Shown here in pieces: positions 8,311 through 16,112 of a stretch of 64,000 nucleotides of DNA. Numbering within the stretch: position 1 is the stretch's first letter; each line of letters begins with the position of its first letter. The position numbers were made by a program, and so were the translations under genes. Source of the DNA: JANXUR01 sp038229415 (GTDB lineage: Bacteria; Acidobacteriota; Terriglobia; Terriglobales; Acidobacteriaceae); assembly GCA_038229415.1 (NCBI GenBank), contig JBBROM010000006.1, positions 124,001 through 188,000 of the forward strand. Direction: 5' to 3'. Below the pieces are notes generated by a model that was given only the letters and a program-made list of their open reading frames with translations, had not been told where the DNA came from and searched no databases.

Positions 8311-9330
8311 CTAGGCGATCGTCCTTCCGACCGCCGGGGCGATGATCTTTAGTTGCGCCATCAGTTTGGCGAACTGCTCGGGATAAAGTGATTGCGCACC
8401 ATCCGACAGAGCTTTGTCGGGATTGTTGTGAACTTCGATCAACAGCGCGTCCGCGCCTGCCGCGACCGCCGCGCAAGCCATCGGCGGCACCTTGTTGCGG
8501 ATGCCGATGCCGTGCGAAGGGTCGCCCGCCATGGGCAGATGCGAAAGTTTATGGATCACCGGGATCGCAGAAATATCCATGGTGTTGCGGGTGTAACTCT
8601 CAAAGGTGCGGATGCCGCGCTCACAACAAATCACGTCATAATTACCGCCCGCCATAATGTATTCGGCGGAGAGCAGTAGTTCTTCCAGCGTCGCCGCGAT
8701 GCCGCGTTTGAGCAGCGCTGGCTTGCGCACTTTACCGACCTCGCGCAGCAGGTTGAAGTTCTGCATGTTGCGCGCGCCAATCTGGAAGATGTCAACATAC
8801 GGCATCATCACCTCAATCTGCGAAATTTCCATCACTTCGCTGATCACCAGCAGGCCGAATTTGTCACCGGCCTCGCGCAAAATCTTGAGGCCTTCGACGC
8901 CCATGCCCTGAAACGAATACGGAGAGCTGCGCGGCTTGAAGGCGCCTCCGCGCAATACTTTGGCACCGGAGTGAGCCACGGTTTCCGCAGCTGCGAACAG
9001 TTGCTCGCGCGACTCGACCGAGCACGGCCCCGCCATGACGACAACTGCATTGCCGCCGATCTCCACGCCATTTGCAAACTTGACGATGGTGCCTTCGGGG
9101 CGGAACGACTTGCCCGCAAGCTTGTAGGGCGCGCTGATGCGGTACACCTGCTGCACGCCCTGCAATACTTCGAGCTCACGCATGTCGAACTCGCGGCGTG
9201 CGCCCACCGCAGCCAGAATCGTCTGGCGCACTCCGGTGGTGCGATGCACTTCAAAGCCCAGGTTCATCAGGTGTTCGACAACGTTTTGAATCTCGGCTTC
9301 GGTGGCTAGGTCTTGCATGGCTACGATCAT
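8311..9330 (-). CDS. aroF: 3-deoxy-7-phosphoheptulonate synthase (type I-beta, with FL domain)
   Basis: DAHP synthase (339 residues) condenses PEP and erythrose-4-phosphate, the first shikimate step. Residues 1-70 form the ferredoxin-like regulatory domain of type I-beta enzymes. The barrel follows with 'VMAGPCSVESREQL' near residue 95, 'LRGGAFKPRSSPYSFQG' near residue 120, 'IGARNMQNF', 'LLKRGI' and the metal/substrate block 'LPMAGDPSHGIG' near residue 270. The FL domain is a known site of feedback control in this class. The gene sits 53 bases behind a free-standing chorismate mutase, and complexes between the two activities are known in related enzymes, so physical interaction is possible but not shown. 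Confidence 0.95.
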   Translation of the reverse strand: MIVAMQDLATEAEIQNVVEHLMNLGFEVHRTTGVRQTILAAVGARREFDMRELEVLQGVQQVYRISAPYKLAGKSFRPEGTIVKFANGVEIGGNAVVVMAGPCSVESREQLFAAAETVAHSGAKVLRGGAFKPRSSPYSFQGMGVEGLKILREAGDKFGLLVISEVMEISQIEVMMPYVDIFQIGARNMQNFNLLREVGKVRKPALLKRGIAATLEELLLSAEYIMAGGNYDVICCERGIRTFESYTRNTMDISAIPVIHKLSHLPMAGDPSHGIGIRNKVPPMACAAVAAGADALLIEVHNNPDKALSDGAQSLYPEQFAKLMAQLKIIAPAVGRTIA

Positions 9331-9383
9331 GTTGATTCCTCACGGTTCTAAATTTCGACTGGTATTCTGCAAACTCAAATGCT

Positions 9384-9728
9384 TTAGCGATCTTTCTCCG
9401 GCCCCTCGGCGCGGCTGAAATCAATCTCCGCTGGCGAGCGATCGTCTTCGCTAATGCTGTTTGGCGCAATCTCATCTACCTGAATCTTGCGCATCACGTC
9501 CATCACGCGTTCAAAGATTCGCTTCAATTCGCCTGCCGAGAGCGGCCCCTTGTTGTTGGCCTCGGCATTGGCCACCACCGTCCGCTCGCGCTCGGGCTCG
9601 TACACCGCCATCTGCCGATCTTTCTTCAGCAAGCCGATGTGGTGCGCTGCGTCCGCGCGCTGGTTCAGCAGTTCCACCAGCTTGCGGTCAATCTCATCAA
9701 TGTGCTGCCGCCAATCTGCAATATCCAT
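9384..9728 (-). CDS. Chorismate mutase (AroQ type)
   Basis: A 114-residue all-helical AroQ chorismate mutase that rearranges chorismate to prephenate. It begins with the classic helix 'IDEIDRKLVELLNQRADAA' containing the substrate-binding Arg, and continues with 'IGLLKKDRQMAVYEPERE' holding the conserved Lys and Arg. There is no signal peptide. The last 30 or so residues are acidic and charged and not part of the catalytic bundle. It lies 18 bases after trpA and 53 bases before the DAHP synthase, linking Trp genes to Phe/Tyr genes in one transcript. Confidence 0.92.
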   Translation of the reverse strand: MDIADWRQHIDEIDRKLVELLNQRADAAHHIGLLKKDRQMAVYEPERERTVVANAEANNKGPLSAGELKRIFERVMDVMRKIQVDEIAPNSISEDDRSPAEIDFSRAEGPEKDR

Positions 9729-9746
9729 ACGCGTCTCTCCGATGGC

Positions 9747-10526
9747 TTAACGCTGTTGTCCTTTTAGGGTGCGTACAAATTTTTCCACTGCCTCGGCCTC
9801 ATGTCCCGGGCTGTGCTCGATGGTGTGGACAATCGCACTGCCCACCACCGCCGCGTCGGCGAACCCAGTAATCGCATTCACTTGTGCAGCTGTGGAAATT
9901 CCAAAGCCAACTGCAATGGGCAGTTTGGTGAACTTGCGCAGCCGCTTCACCAGCTTTTGCGCGTCTTCCGGCAACTGTTGGCGCTCGCCGGTTACGCCCG
10001 TTCGCGACACCGCGTAAATGAATCCGCTGGCAACTGCCGCAATCTTGCGCAAGCGTTCATCCGTGCTGGTGGGCGCTACTAAAAATATGGGCGCCAGGCC
10101 ATGCTGCTTCATTACTGCGCGATATTCCGCTGACTCTTCCACTGGCATGTCGGTTGCGAGTACTCCATCCACACCTGCGGCAGCGGCGGCTCGCGCGAAC
10201 TTTTCCAGGCCCATCTTTACCAGCGGATTCAGATACGAAAAAATAACGATGCCGACTTCTCGGCAACGCGGATCGCCTTCCGAGCGAATGGAAGCGGCCA
10301 TCTTAATCACATCATGCAGGCTGGTGCCGTGCATTAGCGCGCGCTCACTGGCCCGCTGAATCACTGGGCCATCGGCCAGCGGGTCGCTGAACGGAACACC
10401 CAGTTCGATTACGTCAGCACCGCCGCGAATCGCCGCCAGAACAATTTCGCGCGTGGTGGTGAGATCAGGATCGCCGCACGTAAGGAATGCAACCAGACTT
10501 GGCTTGTTTGTGAATGTCAGCGCCAT
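9747..10526 (-). CDS. trpA: Tryptophan synthase alpha subunit
   Basis: TrpA (259 residues) cleaves indole-3-glycerol phosphate to indole and glyceraldehyde-3-phosphate in the alpha2beta2 complex. The catalytic Glu is in 'VIELGVPFSDPLADGPVIQ' near residue 40 and the catalytic Asp in 'VDGVLATDMPVEE' near residue 130. 'IYAVSRTGVTGER' and 'PIAVGFGIST' are the late phosphate-binding blocks. Its ATG immediately follows the trpB TAG, with no spacer. Confidence 0.96.
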   Translation of the reverse strand: MALTFTNKPSLVAFLTCGDPDLTTTREIVLAAIRGGADVIELGVPFSDPLADGPVIQRASERALMHGTSLHDVIKMAASIRSEGDPRCREVGIVIFSYLNPLVKMGLEKFARAAAAAGVDGVLATDMPVEESAEYRAVMKQHGLAPIFLVAPTSTDERLRKIAAVASGFIYAVSRTGVTGERQQLPEDAQKLVKRLRKFTKLPIAVGFGISTAAQVNAITGFADAAVVGSAIVHTIEHSPGHEAEAVEKFVRTLKGQQR

Positions 10527-11783
10527 CTAGTTGCCCTCCAGCTTCAGGTTCTCGCGCAGAATACCGATGTCTTTATCACCGCGTCCTGAAACATTCACGA
10601 TCACTACATCCGACTTCTTCATCTTGGGCGCGCGCTTGATCAACTCCGCCACCGCATGCGCCGACTCGAGCGCCGCGATGATGCCCTCTTTGCGGGCCAG
10701 CAACATCAGCGCTTCCAACGCCTCAGCGTCATTCGCGGAAACATATTCCGCACGCCCGGTGTCAGCGAGCCAGGCATGTTCCGGACCAATCGAGGGATAG
10801 TCGAGCCCCGCAGAGACTGAGTGCGTCAGCGAGACTTGCCCTGCTGCATCCTGTAGCACGTAAGAAAACGTGCCTTGCAATACACCCGGCGTTCCTCCGG
10901 CAAAGCGTGCGGCGTGATCGCCTAACGCACTGCTGCGACCGCCCGCTTCAACGCCGATCAGCTTTACTTTCTTGTCGGCAAGAAAATCGTAGAAAATTCC
11001 AATCGCATTCGACCCACCGCCCACGCACGCAAGAATTGCAGTGGGCAGCTTGCCTTCCGCCTTCAATATCTGCGCCCGCGCCTCGCGACCGATCACGCGA
11101 TGAAAGTCTCGCACCATCGTGGGATATGGATGAGCGCCGAGTACGCTGCCAAGCAGGTAATGCGTATCGCGAACGTTGGTGACCCAGTCGCGCATCGCCT
11201 CGTTGATCGCATCCTTCAGCGTGCGCGAACCTGAACTCACACCGCGCACTTCCGCACCCAGCAACCTCATGCGGAAGACGTTCAGCTCCTGCCGCCGCAT
11301 GTCCTCTTCACCCATATAGACGATGCACTCATAGCCAAACAACGCGCACACAGTCGCCGTGGCCACGCCGTGTTGCCCCGCGCCGGTTTCCGCGATGATG
11401 CGCTTCTTGCCCATGCGCCTCGCCAGCAATGCCTGCCCAATGCAGTTGTTGATCTTGTGTGCGCCAGTGTGCAGAAGGTCTTCACGCTTCAAATAAATCT
11501 TCGCGCCGCCCAAGTACTTGGTGAGCCGTTGCGCGAAAAACAGCGGCGTCGGACGTCCGGCAAATTTCTGTTGCAGTTCGGTCAGCTCATGCTGAAATGC
11601 GCGATCTTCCTTGGCTTTAGAGTAGGCAGATTCCAGTTCTTCCAGCGCCGCCATGAGAGTTTCAGGCACATAGCGGCCGCCGTAAATACCGAAGCGTCCG
11701 GGCACGGCCGCGCTCACCTTTTTACCGGCTTTCACCACTTTTTTATTGGTTGTACCTTTCTTGCTCTTCACTGCGGTACTCAT
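10527..11783 (-). CDS. trpB: Tryptophan synthase beta subunit
   Basis: TrpB (418 residues) joins indole and serine using PLP. The PLP lysine is in 'LLHTGAHKINNCIGQ' near residue 115, the phosphate-binding loop is 'CVGGGSNAIG' near residue 263 and the glutamate region is 'ETGAGQHG'. Residues 1-28 are an extra Lys/Ala-rich arm ('KSKKGTTNKKVVKAGKK') before the conserved 'GRFGIYGGRYVPETL', a common feature in acidobacterial TrpB as far as memory serves but unexplained. It overlaps trpF by 4 bases and abuts trpA. Confidence 0.96.
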   Translation of the reverse strand: MSTAVKSKKGTTNKKVVKAGKKVSAAVPGRFGIYGGRYVPETLMAALEELESAYSKAKEDRAFQHELTELQQKFAGRPTPLFFAQRLTKYLGGAKIYLKREDLLHTGAHKINNCIGQALLARRMGKKRIIAETGAGQHGVATATVCALFGYECIVYMGEEDMRRQELNVFRMRLLGAEVRGVSSGSRTLKDAINEAMRDWVTNVRDTHYLLGSVLGAHPYPTMVRDFHRVIGREARAQILKAEGKLPTAILACVGGGSNAIGIFYDFLADKKVKLIGVEAGGRSSALGDHAARFAGGTPGVLQGTFSYVLQDAAGQVSLTHSVSAGLDYPSIGPEHAWLADTGRAEYVSANDAEALEALMLLARKEGIIAALESAHAVAELIKRAPKMKKSDVVIVNVSGRGDKDIGILRENLKLEGN

Positions 11784-12520
11784 CGCTGCCTCGCTTCTAA
11801 TGCTTCAATAACCCGTTTTCCATTGGCGGATTCATCTGCTGCCCGCACCGCCACGATAAAATCGCGAATCTTCTGATGATCCTTTTTGCCGGCAACGCTC
11901 TCCACGCCTGACGAAACGTCCACGCCGAACGGCGCGAACCGCGCTATCGCTGCCGCCACATTTTCCGGGCGAAGTCCCCCGGCAATTACTACCGGAACCC
12001 GCTGCTGAAGGAATTCCACAAACGGGGCCGCGATTTCCCAATCAAACACTTCGCCGGTTCCACCCGGCCTCGTTGCGGTGCCGGAATCCACAAACACCCG
12101 CCAGTGTTCTTTCGGCAACGTTTGATCCATCGCAAGCCACGCCATGGATCCATCGTCTTGACTAGCGGAGATCGCAGCCCAGGCATTGCGAGCTTCGCGT
12201 AGCAGCGTCTCCAGCGTTGGCCGTCCGTCCGCGCCACGAGCTACTACATGAATCTGCGCTGCATTCAACCTTGCATGATCCATCACTTCGCGAATCAGCT
12301 CAACAGGCTCGTGCACGAATACGCCGACACGTTCCACATGCTCCGGCAGTTGCGCACAAATCTCAGCCGCTATCAACGGCGTTACGCGCCGCGGACTCGC
12401 CGCAAATACAAATCCCACTGCATCTGCACCCGCTTCCACGGCGGCCTGCGCATCCACAATGTTCGTGACTCCGCAAATCTTGATCCAGGTCTTTCGCCGG
12501 GCGTTCGCCAACTCGCTCAT
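11780..12520 (-). CDS. trpF: Phosphoribosylanthranilate isomerase
   Basis: TrpF (246 residues) performs the Amadori rearrangement of phosphoribosylanthranilate to CdRP. The general-base Cys is in 'IKICGVTNIVDA' near residue 16, followed by 'GADAVGFVFAASPR'. The later blocks 'FVDSGTATRPGGTG' and 'VIAGGLRPENV' bind phosphate, and 'FGVDVSSGVES' closes the barrel. It is somewhat longer than the usual 200-220 residues because of a C-terminal tail. It is coupled by 4-base overlaps to both trpC and trpB. Confidence 0.94.
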   Translation of the reverse strand: MSELANARRKTWIKICGVTNIVDAQAAVEAGADAVGFVFAASPRRVTPLIAAEICAQLPEHVERVGVFVHEPVELIREVMDHARLNAAQIHVVARGADGRPTLETLLREARNAWAAISASQDDGSMAWLAMDQTLPKEHWRVFVDSGTATRPGGTGEVFDWEIAAPFVEFLQQRVPVVIAGGLRPENVAAAIARFAPFGVDVSSGVESVAGKKDHQKIRDFIVAVRAADESANGKRVIEALEARQR

Positions 12521-13347
12521 CTCAGCAACTCCCGCAGCGCGTCGCCCGGTGAAGCGGCCCGCATCAGCGACTCGCCAATCAGGAATGCCTGGTATCCCGC
12601 CGCCCGTAGTTGTGCGATATCTTCTCGCGTCGTGATACCGCTCTCGGTCACTGGCAGTGCGGTCGGCGGGATGCTGTCAATTAACTGGAGCGAAGTTTCC
12701 AGCGTGGTATCAAACGTATGCAGGTTGCGATTGTTGACGCCAAGCATCGCATCACCTAAGCCGCAATCGAGGGCGCGATCCAACTCCTCAGCGTTATGCA
12801 CCTCGCATAATATGTCCAGCTCAAAACTTCGGGCGCTTGCCGCCAGCGTCTTCAACTCCGGATCCGTTAGCACGGCCACAATCAGCAGAATCGCATCGGC
12901 GCAATTGGCTCGCGCCTCCAGCATCTGGAACTCGTGGACCATGAAGTCCTTACGCAAGCACGGCAGCGGGCACGCTGCGGAGGCAGCGGCTAAATAATCC
13001 AGCGATCCTTGAAAGAATGGTTCGTCGGTTAGCACGGAAAGTGTGGCGGCACCCGCTAACGCCAATTCAATCGCAAGCGCGGCGGGGTGGAAGTCAGCCC
13101 GGATGAGGCCTTTGGAGGGCGACGCTTTTTTCAACTCGGCCATAATGGCTGGCCCAGACCTTGCGCGTTCGGTGAGTGCCCTGCGGAAGCCTCGTGGGGT
13201 ATGCTTCGCCGCTGCCCGCTCCATACTCGGTAGGTCGGTCTCCGCGCGTACCTGCGCTACGTGCGACCGCGTCATCGTCACTATGCGGTCGAGGCGGCTG
13301 TAGTGCTGTTCTAGATGCGGTTGTGCGGATTCGGCTGATTCTTGCAT
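12517..13347 (-). CDS. trpC: Indole-3-glycerol phosphate synthase
   Basis: TrpC (276 residues) closes the indole ring of CdRP. 'AELKKASPSKGLIRADF' near residue 72-88 carries the catalytic lysine, 'CLRKDFMVHEFQ' the second lysine and 'GVNNRNLHTF' plus 'VTESGITTRED' the substrate-binding loops. It is the first gene of the - strand aromatic cluster. The start ATG has GAAAGG about 10 bases upstream. trpE, trpG and trpD are not in the window, so the first steps of Trp synthesis are encoded elsewhere. Confidence 0.95.
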   Translation of the reverse strand: MQESAESAQPHLEQHYSRLDRIVTMTRSHVAQVRAETDLPSMERAAAKHTPRGFRRALTERARSGPAIMAELKKASPSKGLIRADFHPAALAIELALAGAATLSVLTDEPFFQGSLDYLAAASAACPLPCLRKDFMVHEFQMLEARANCADAILLIVAVLTDPELKTLAASARSFELDILCEVHNAEELDRALDCGLGDAMLGVNNRNLHTFDTTLETSLQLIDSIPPTALPVTESGITTREDIAQLRAAGYQAFLIGESLMRAASPGDALRELLR

Positions 13348-13377
13348 CTGCTATGACCTTTCTGGCTGTTTGTCGTG

Positions 13378-13435
13378 GAGCTAGACGGGGACGTTGCGTC
13401 CTACCCGGGAGTCCGGGCGCCAAGATCAGTAGCTA
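13378..13435 (-). promoter_or_regulatory. Structured leader upstream of trpC (candidate cis-regulatory RNA)
   Basis: About 30 bases before trpC the leader can fold as a three-way junction. The outer pair is AGCTA (13379-13383) with TAGCT (13430-13434). One inner hairpin is GGACG/CGTCC with a 3-base loop (13389-13401). The other is CCCGG/CCGGG with a 4-base loop (13404-13417). No tandem Trp codons, T-box motif or known riboswitch core was seen. The regulatory role is inference from compact structure and position. Confidence 0.4.
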
Positions 13436-13498
13436 AATCGCCAAGTCATGATGAGCTTTCATCTTACCGAAAGCGGTTGAGCGCTGCAACTCGCCAGA

Positions 13499-13511
13499 TT
13501 GACAGTGTCAA
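13499..13511. promoter_or_regulatory. Perfect 13-bp palindrome between trp and arg operons
   Basis: TTGACAGTGTCAA is a perfect dyad (6-base arms around one G) in the divergent trpC/argC intergenic region. It sits about 25 bases upstream of a plausible argC -35 box, so it could bind a dimeric regulator of either operon. It does not match the ARG box consensus I know. Confidence 0.35.
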
Positions 13512-13535
13512 AAGTTCACAACCCCAAACTGGAAT

Positions 13536-13565
13536 TTGACTTTAGCGAACCGCGCGCGAAATAAT
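13536..13565 (+). promoter_or_regulatory. Predicted sigma-70 promoter for argC
   Basis: TTGACT (13536-13541), an 18-base spacer, then AATAAT (13560-13565). Transcription would begin near 13572, which makes the ATG at 13570 unusable and supports the GTG at 13615 as the argC start. Confidence 0.45.
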
Positions 13566-13614
13566 AAATATGCACTACCAGTATTTCTTATTCATTAGGA
13601 GATCTCCACACTTC

Positions 13615-14661
13615 GTGCCTCTTTCTATCGCCATACTGGGAGCCACCGGCTATTCCGGACTCGAACTGGTGCGCCTGCTGAAGTCGCACTCTGGGGTCGA
13701 ATCGCCGCTGCTTCTGCAACGCGCAGCGAGCTCAGGCAAAGCCTCGCCTGCCGATTTGGCAGAGGTCTTTCCCGAACTTGGAGTACCCGGCCAGCATCCT
13801 CTCACCCCTTTTTCGTGGAAAGCGCTGGCGGACGCTGGCACCAAGTTATTGCTCTTAGCTACGCCACATGAACTTTCGCGGACACTCGTCCCCGAAGCTC
13901 TGGCACGCGGCTTGCGGGTGATTGACTTGAGCGGGGCTTGGCGTTTGCAGCAACTCGAGCACGAAGCAGTTTACGGATTCACTGACGCCGATACTGCCGC
14001 AGTCGCTGCGGTGCGCGCGCAGTCGGTGTACGGCTTGCCGGAACTCAACGCGGCTCGCATTGCGGATGCGAGACTTGTCGCGAACCCTGGTTGTTATGCC
14101 ACGTCGGTGATTCTCGCGCTCGCCCCGCTGCTGCGCACTGGTGTTGTGGATCTCGGGCGCGACATCATCGCGGACGTGAAGTCCGGCGTGACCGGCGCGG
14201 GCAAGGAGCCGAGAGCAAGCACCCACTTTGTTTCGGTTGCCGACAATCTCTCTGCCTATGGTGTATTCACGCACCGCCACCTCGGCGAAATCTGTGAACA
14301 GCTCAGCATCACCACGTCGCAGCTCACCTTCACGCCGCACCTGCTGCCGATTCCACGCGGCATTCTGTCGACGATATACGTGACGCTGCGCGAGCCCGTA
14401 ACGCAAGAGCAGGTGCTCCAACGCTTTGCGTCGCTTTATGCGGGGCAACCGCTAGTGCGAATTTTTCCACCACCACAGTTGCCGCAGATTCGCTATTCCG
14501 TGCACACCAACTTCTGCGATATCGGCTTCTGCATCGCGCCGGATGGCCACCGCCTCGTCATCATAAGTTGCCTCGATAACCTGCGCAAAGGCGCTGCCAG
14601 TCAGGCGATTCAGAACATGAACCTGATGTACGGATGGCCGCAGAGCAAGGGTCTGTTGTGA
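13615..14661 (+). CDS. argC: N-acetyl-gamma-glutamyl-phosphate reductase
   Basis: ArgC (348 residues from GTG 13615) reduces N-acetylglutamyl phosphate to the semialdehyde in arginine synthesis. The nucleotide-binding start 'AILGATGYSGLELVRLL' is at the N-terminus, the catalytic Cys in 'ANPGCYATSVILAL' near residue 158, and 'HLLPIPRGILSTIYV' holds the late conserved block. An upstream in-frame ATG (13570) would add 15 odd residues, lacks a ribosome site and coincides with the predicted transcription start, so GTG with AGGAG upstream is preferred. It overlaps argB by 4 bases. Confidence 0.93.
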   Translation: MPLSIAILGATGYSGLELVRLLKSHSGVESPLLLQRAASSGKASPADLAEVFPELGVPGQHPLTPFSWKALADAGTKLLLLATPHELSRTLVPEALARGLRVIDLSGAWRLQQLEHEAVYGFTDADTAAVAAVRAQSVYGLPELNAARIADARLVANPGCYATSVILALAPLLRTGVVDLGRDIIADVKSGVTGAGKEPRASTHFVSVADNLSAYGVFTHRHLGEICEQLSITTSQLTFTPHLLPIPRGILSTIYVTLREPVTQEQVLQRFASLYAGQPLVRIFPPPQLPQIRYSVHTNFCDIGFCIAPDGHRLVIISCLDNLRKGAASQAIQNMNLMYGWPQSKGLL

Positions 14662-15452
14662 GAGTTGTCGTCAAAATCGGTGGCGCGGCACTTGAAGATG
14701 TGGCCTCCCGACAGCGCTGCGCCGCAGGCATTGCACAGTTGGCACAGGCGGGTCACACGGTCGCCATAGTGCATGGCGGCGGTGCGCGTCTTACGAAGGT
14801 GCTTGCACAAATCGGCAAGCAAAGCACATTCGTCAGCGGACTCCGCATCACCGACGCCGAAACGCGCGACGCTGCCCTGATGGTGCTCGCGGGTCTGGTC
14901 AATAAGCAGCTCGTGCAGGCGATTCACCGCGAAGGCTCGCGCGCGGTAGGACTGTGCGGCGGCGATGGCGGCAGTTTCATCGCCCGCAAGTGGAGTCCGG
15001 AAGGCCCGGCACCCGGCACTGACCTCGGCTTTGTCGGCGAGATTATTCGCACCGACACACGCTGGCTAGACGCGATCTGGCGCACCGGCGCTGTACCCGT
15101 CATATCTAGCATGGCGCTCGGCACCGACGGCGAGTACTACAACATAAACGCCGACGCCATGGCTTCTGCATGCGCGGTAGCCTGCAATGTCGAAGCACTG
15201 TTGTTCCTCACCGATGTCCCCGGCGTGCGCGGCGCGGACGGAGCAGTGATGTCCACATTCTCACTGCGCAATCTCTCGGCTCTGGTCGAGTCCGGCGTTA
15301 TCAGCGGCGGCATGTTGCCGAAACTGCGCGCCTGCGCTGATGCGCTCCGCGGAAGCGTCAAGCAAGTTTGCATCGCACCGGCAGAACAAGTGGCCAGTAT
15401 TGCAGATTGGATCACGAACAGGACCAGTTACGGTACGGAGGTAGTTCTCTGA
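14658..15452 (+). CDS. argB: Acetylglutamate kinase
   Basis: ArgB (about 264 residues) phosphorylates N-acetylglutamate. The amino-acid-kinase fold is shown by 'VVVKIGGAAL' at the start, 'IVHGGGARLTKVL' near residue 40, 'INADAMASACAVAC' near residue 165 and the ATP-site 'VISGGMLPKLRACADAL' near residue 220. I place the start at GTG 14658, giving a GTGA overlap with the argC stop; an ATG at 14634 would add 8 residues. It ends one base into the next gene (TGATG). Confidence 0.93.
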   Translation: MRVVVKIGGAALEDVASRQRCAAGIAQLAQAGHTVAIVHGGGARLTKVLAQIGKQSTFVSGLRITDAETRDAALMVLAGLVNKQLVQAIHREGSRAVGLCGGDGGSFIARKWSPEGPAPGTDLGFVGEIIRTDTRWLDAIWRTGAVPVISSMALGTDGEYYNINADAMASACAVACNVEALLFLTDVPGVRGADGAVMSTFSLRNLSALVESGVISGGMLPKLRACADALRGSVKQVCIAPAEQVASIADWITNRTSYGTEVVL

Positions 15453-16087
15453 TGAAAACGATAACTATGCATGAAGAGGCTCTGCAGACGCCGCTGAAAA
15501 GCGCTCCAACCTCGGACGCAAACAAGGCAGTAGGAGCACCGGTTGCCGCCAGCACCTTGCAGGTTCGCCCTGCGCGCCTCACAGACGCGGCGAATATTTA
15601 TGCACTAATCGCCGATTACGCAAGTCGCGGTACCCTTTTGCCCCGGTCGTTAGCCGAGGTCTGCGAAAACGTTCGCGATTTTGTGGTGGTGGAAAATTCC
15701 GTCGGAAACGTCCACGAATTTCTCGGCTGTGGCGCCCTACACCTCTACGGCCCTCATCTCGCGGAAGTCCGCTCCATCGCAGTTTGGCCCACCAGCAAAG
15801 GCCTCGGAGCAGGCCGCCTCCTGATGGAAGGTCTGCTGGCCGAGGCCGAGCGCCACGAGGTGCATTGCATTTGCCTGTTCACCCGCATTCCAGACTTTTT
15901 CGCACGCCTTGACTTCACCGTCGCGCGCAAGGAAGACTTGCCCGATAAATTGCTGAAGGACTGCTTGCGCTGCCCCAAGCTCGATTGCTGCGACGAAATC
16001 ACTATGATTCGCGGCCCGCTGCCGCACTTCTCCATCCTCGACAAGGACGAGCCGGATGCATCGAAGCTAGTCCACATCACTAGCTAG
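15452..16087 (+). CDS. GNAT N-acetyltransferase, probable N-acetylglutamate synthase
   Basis: A 211-residue GNAT acetyltransferase with an approximately 38-residue leader before 'LQVRPARLTDAANIYALI'. The acetyl-CoA-binding block is 'VRSIAVWPTSKGLGAGRLLM' near residue 108-127, and 'RLDFTVARKEDLPDKLLKDC' is typical of the short ArgA-type enzymes. Position directly after argC-argB (TGATG junction, GGAGG ribosome site) strongly suggests it makes N-acetylglutamate, the first step of arginine synthesis. It lacks the kinase-like domain of enterobacterial ArgA. A conserved Cys-rich stretch 'CLRCPKLDCC' is near the end. Confidence 0.87.
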   Translation: MKTITMHEEALQTPLKSAPTSDANKAVGAPVAASTLQVRPARLTDAANIYALIADYASRGTLLPRSLAEVCENVRDFVVVENSVGNVHEFLGCGALHLYGPHLAEVRSIAVWPTSKGLGAGRLLMEGLLAEAERHEVHCICLFTRIPDFFARLDFTVARKEDLPDKLLKDCLRCPKLDCCDEITMIRGPLPHFSILDKDEPDASKLVHITS

Positions 16088-16112
16088 GGCAACGCCGCTC
16101 AATCAAACCAGC

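Noticed and set aside
13380..13420. c-di-GMP riboswitch (GGACGCAA word) before trpC
   Set aside because: Only a short word resembles GEMM; the GAAA tetraloop and its receptor and the second arm are missing.
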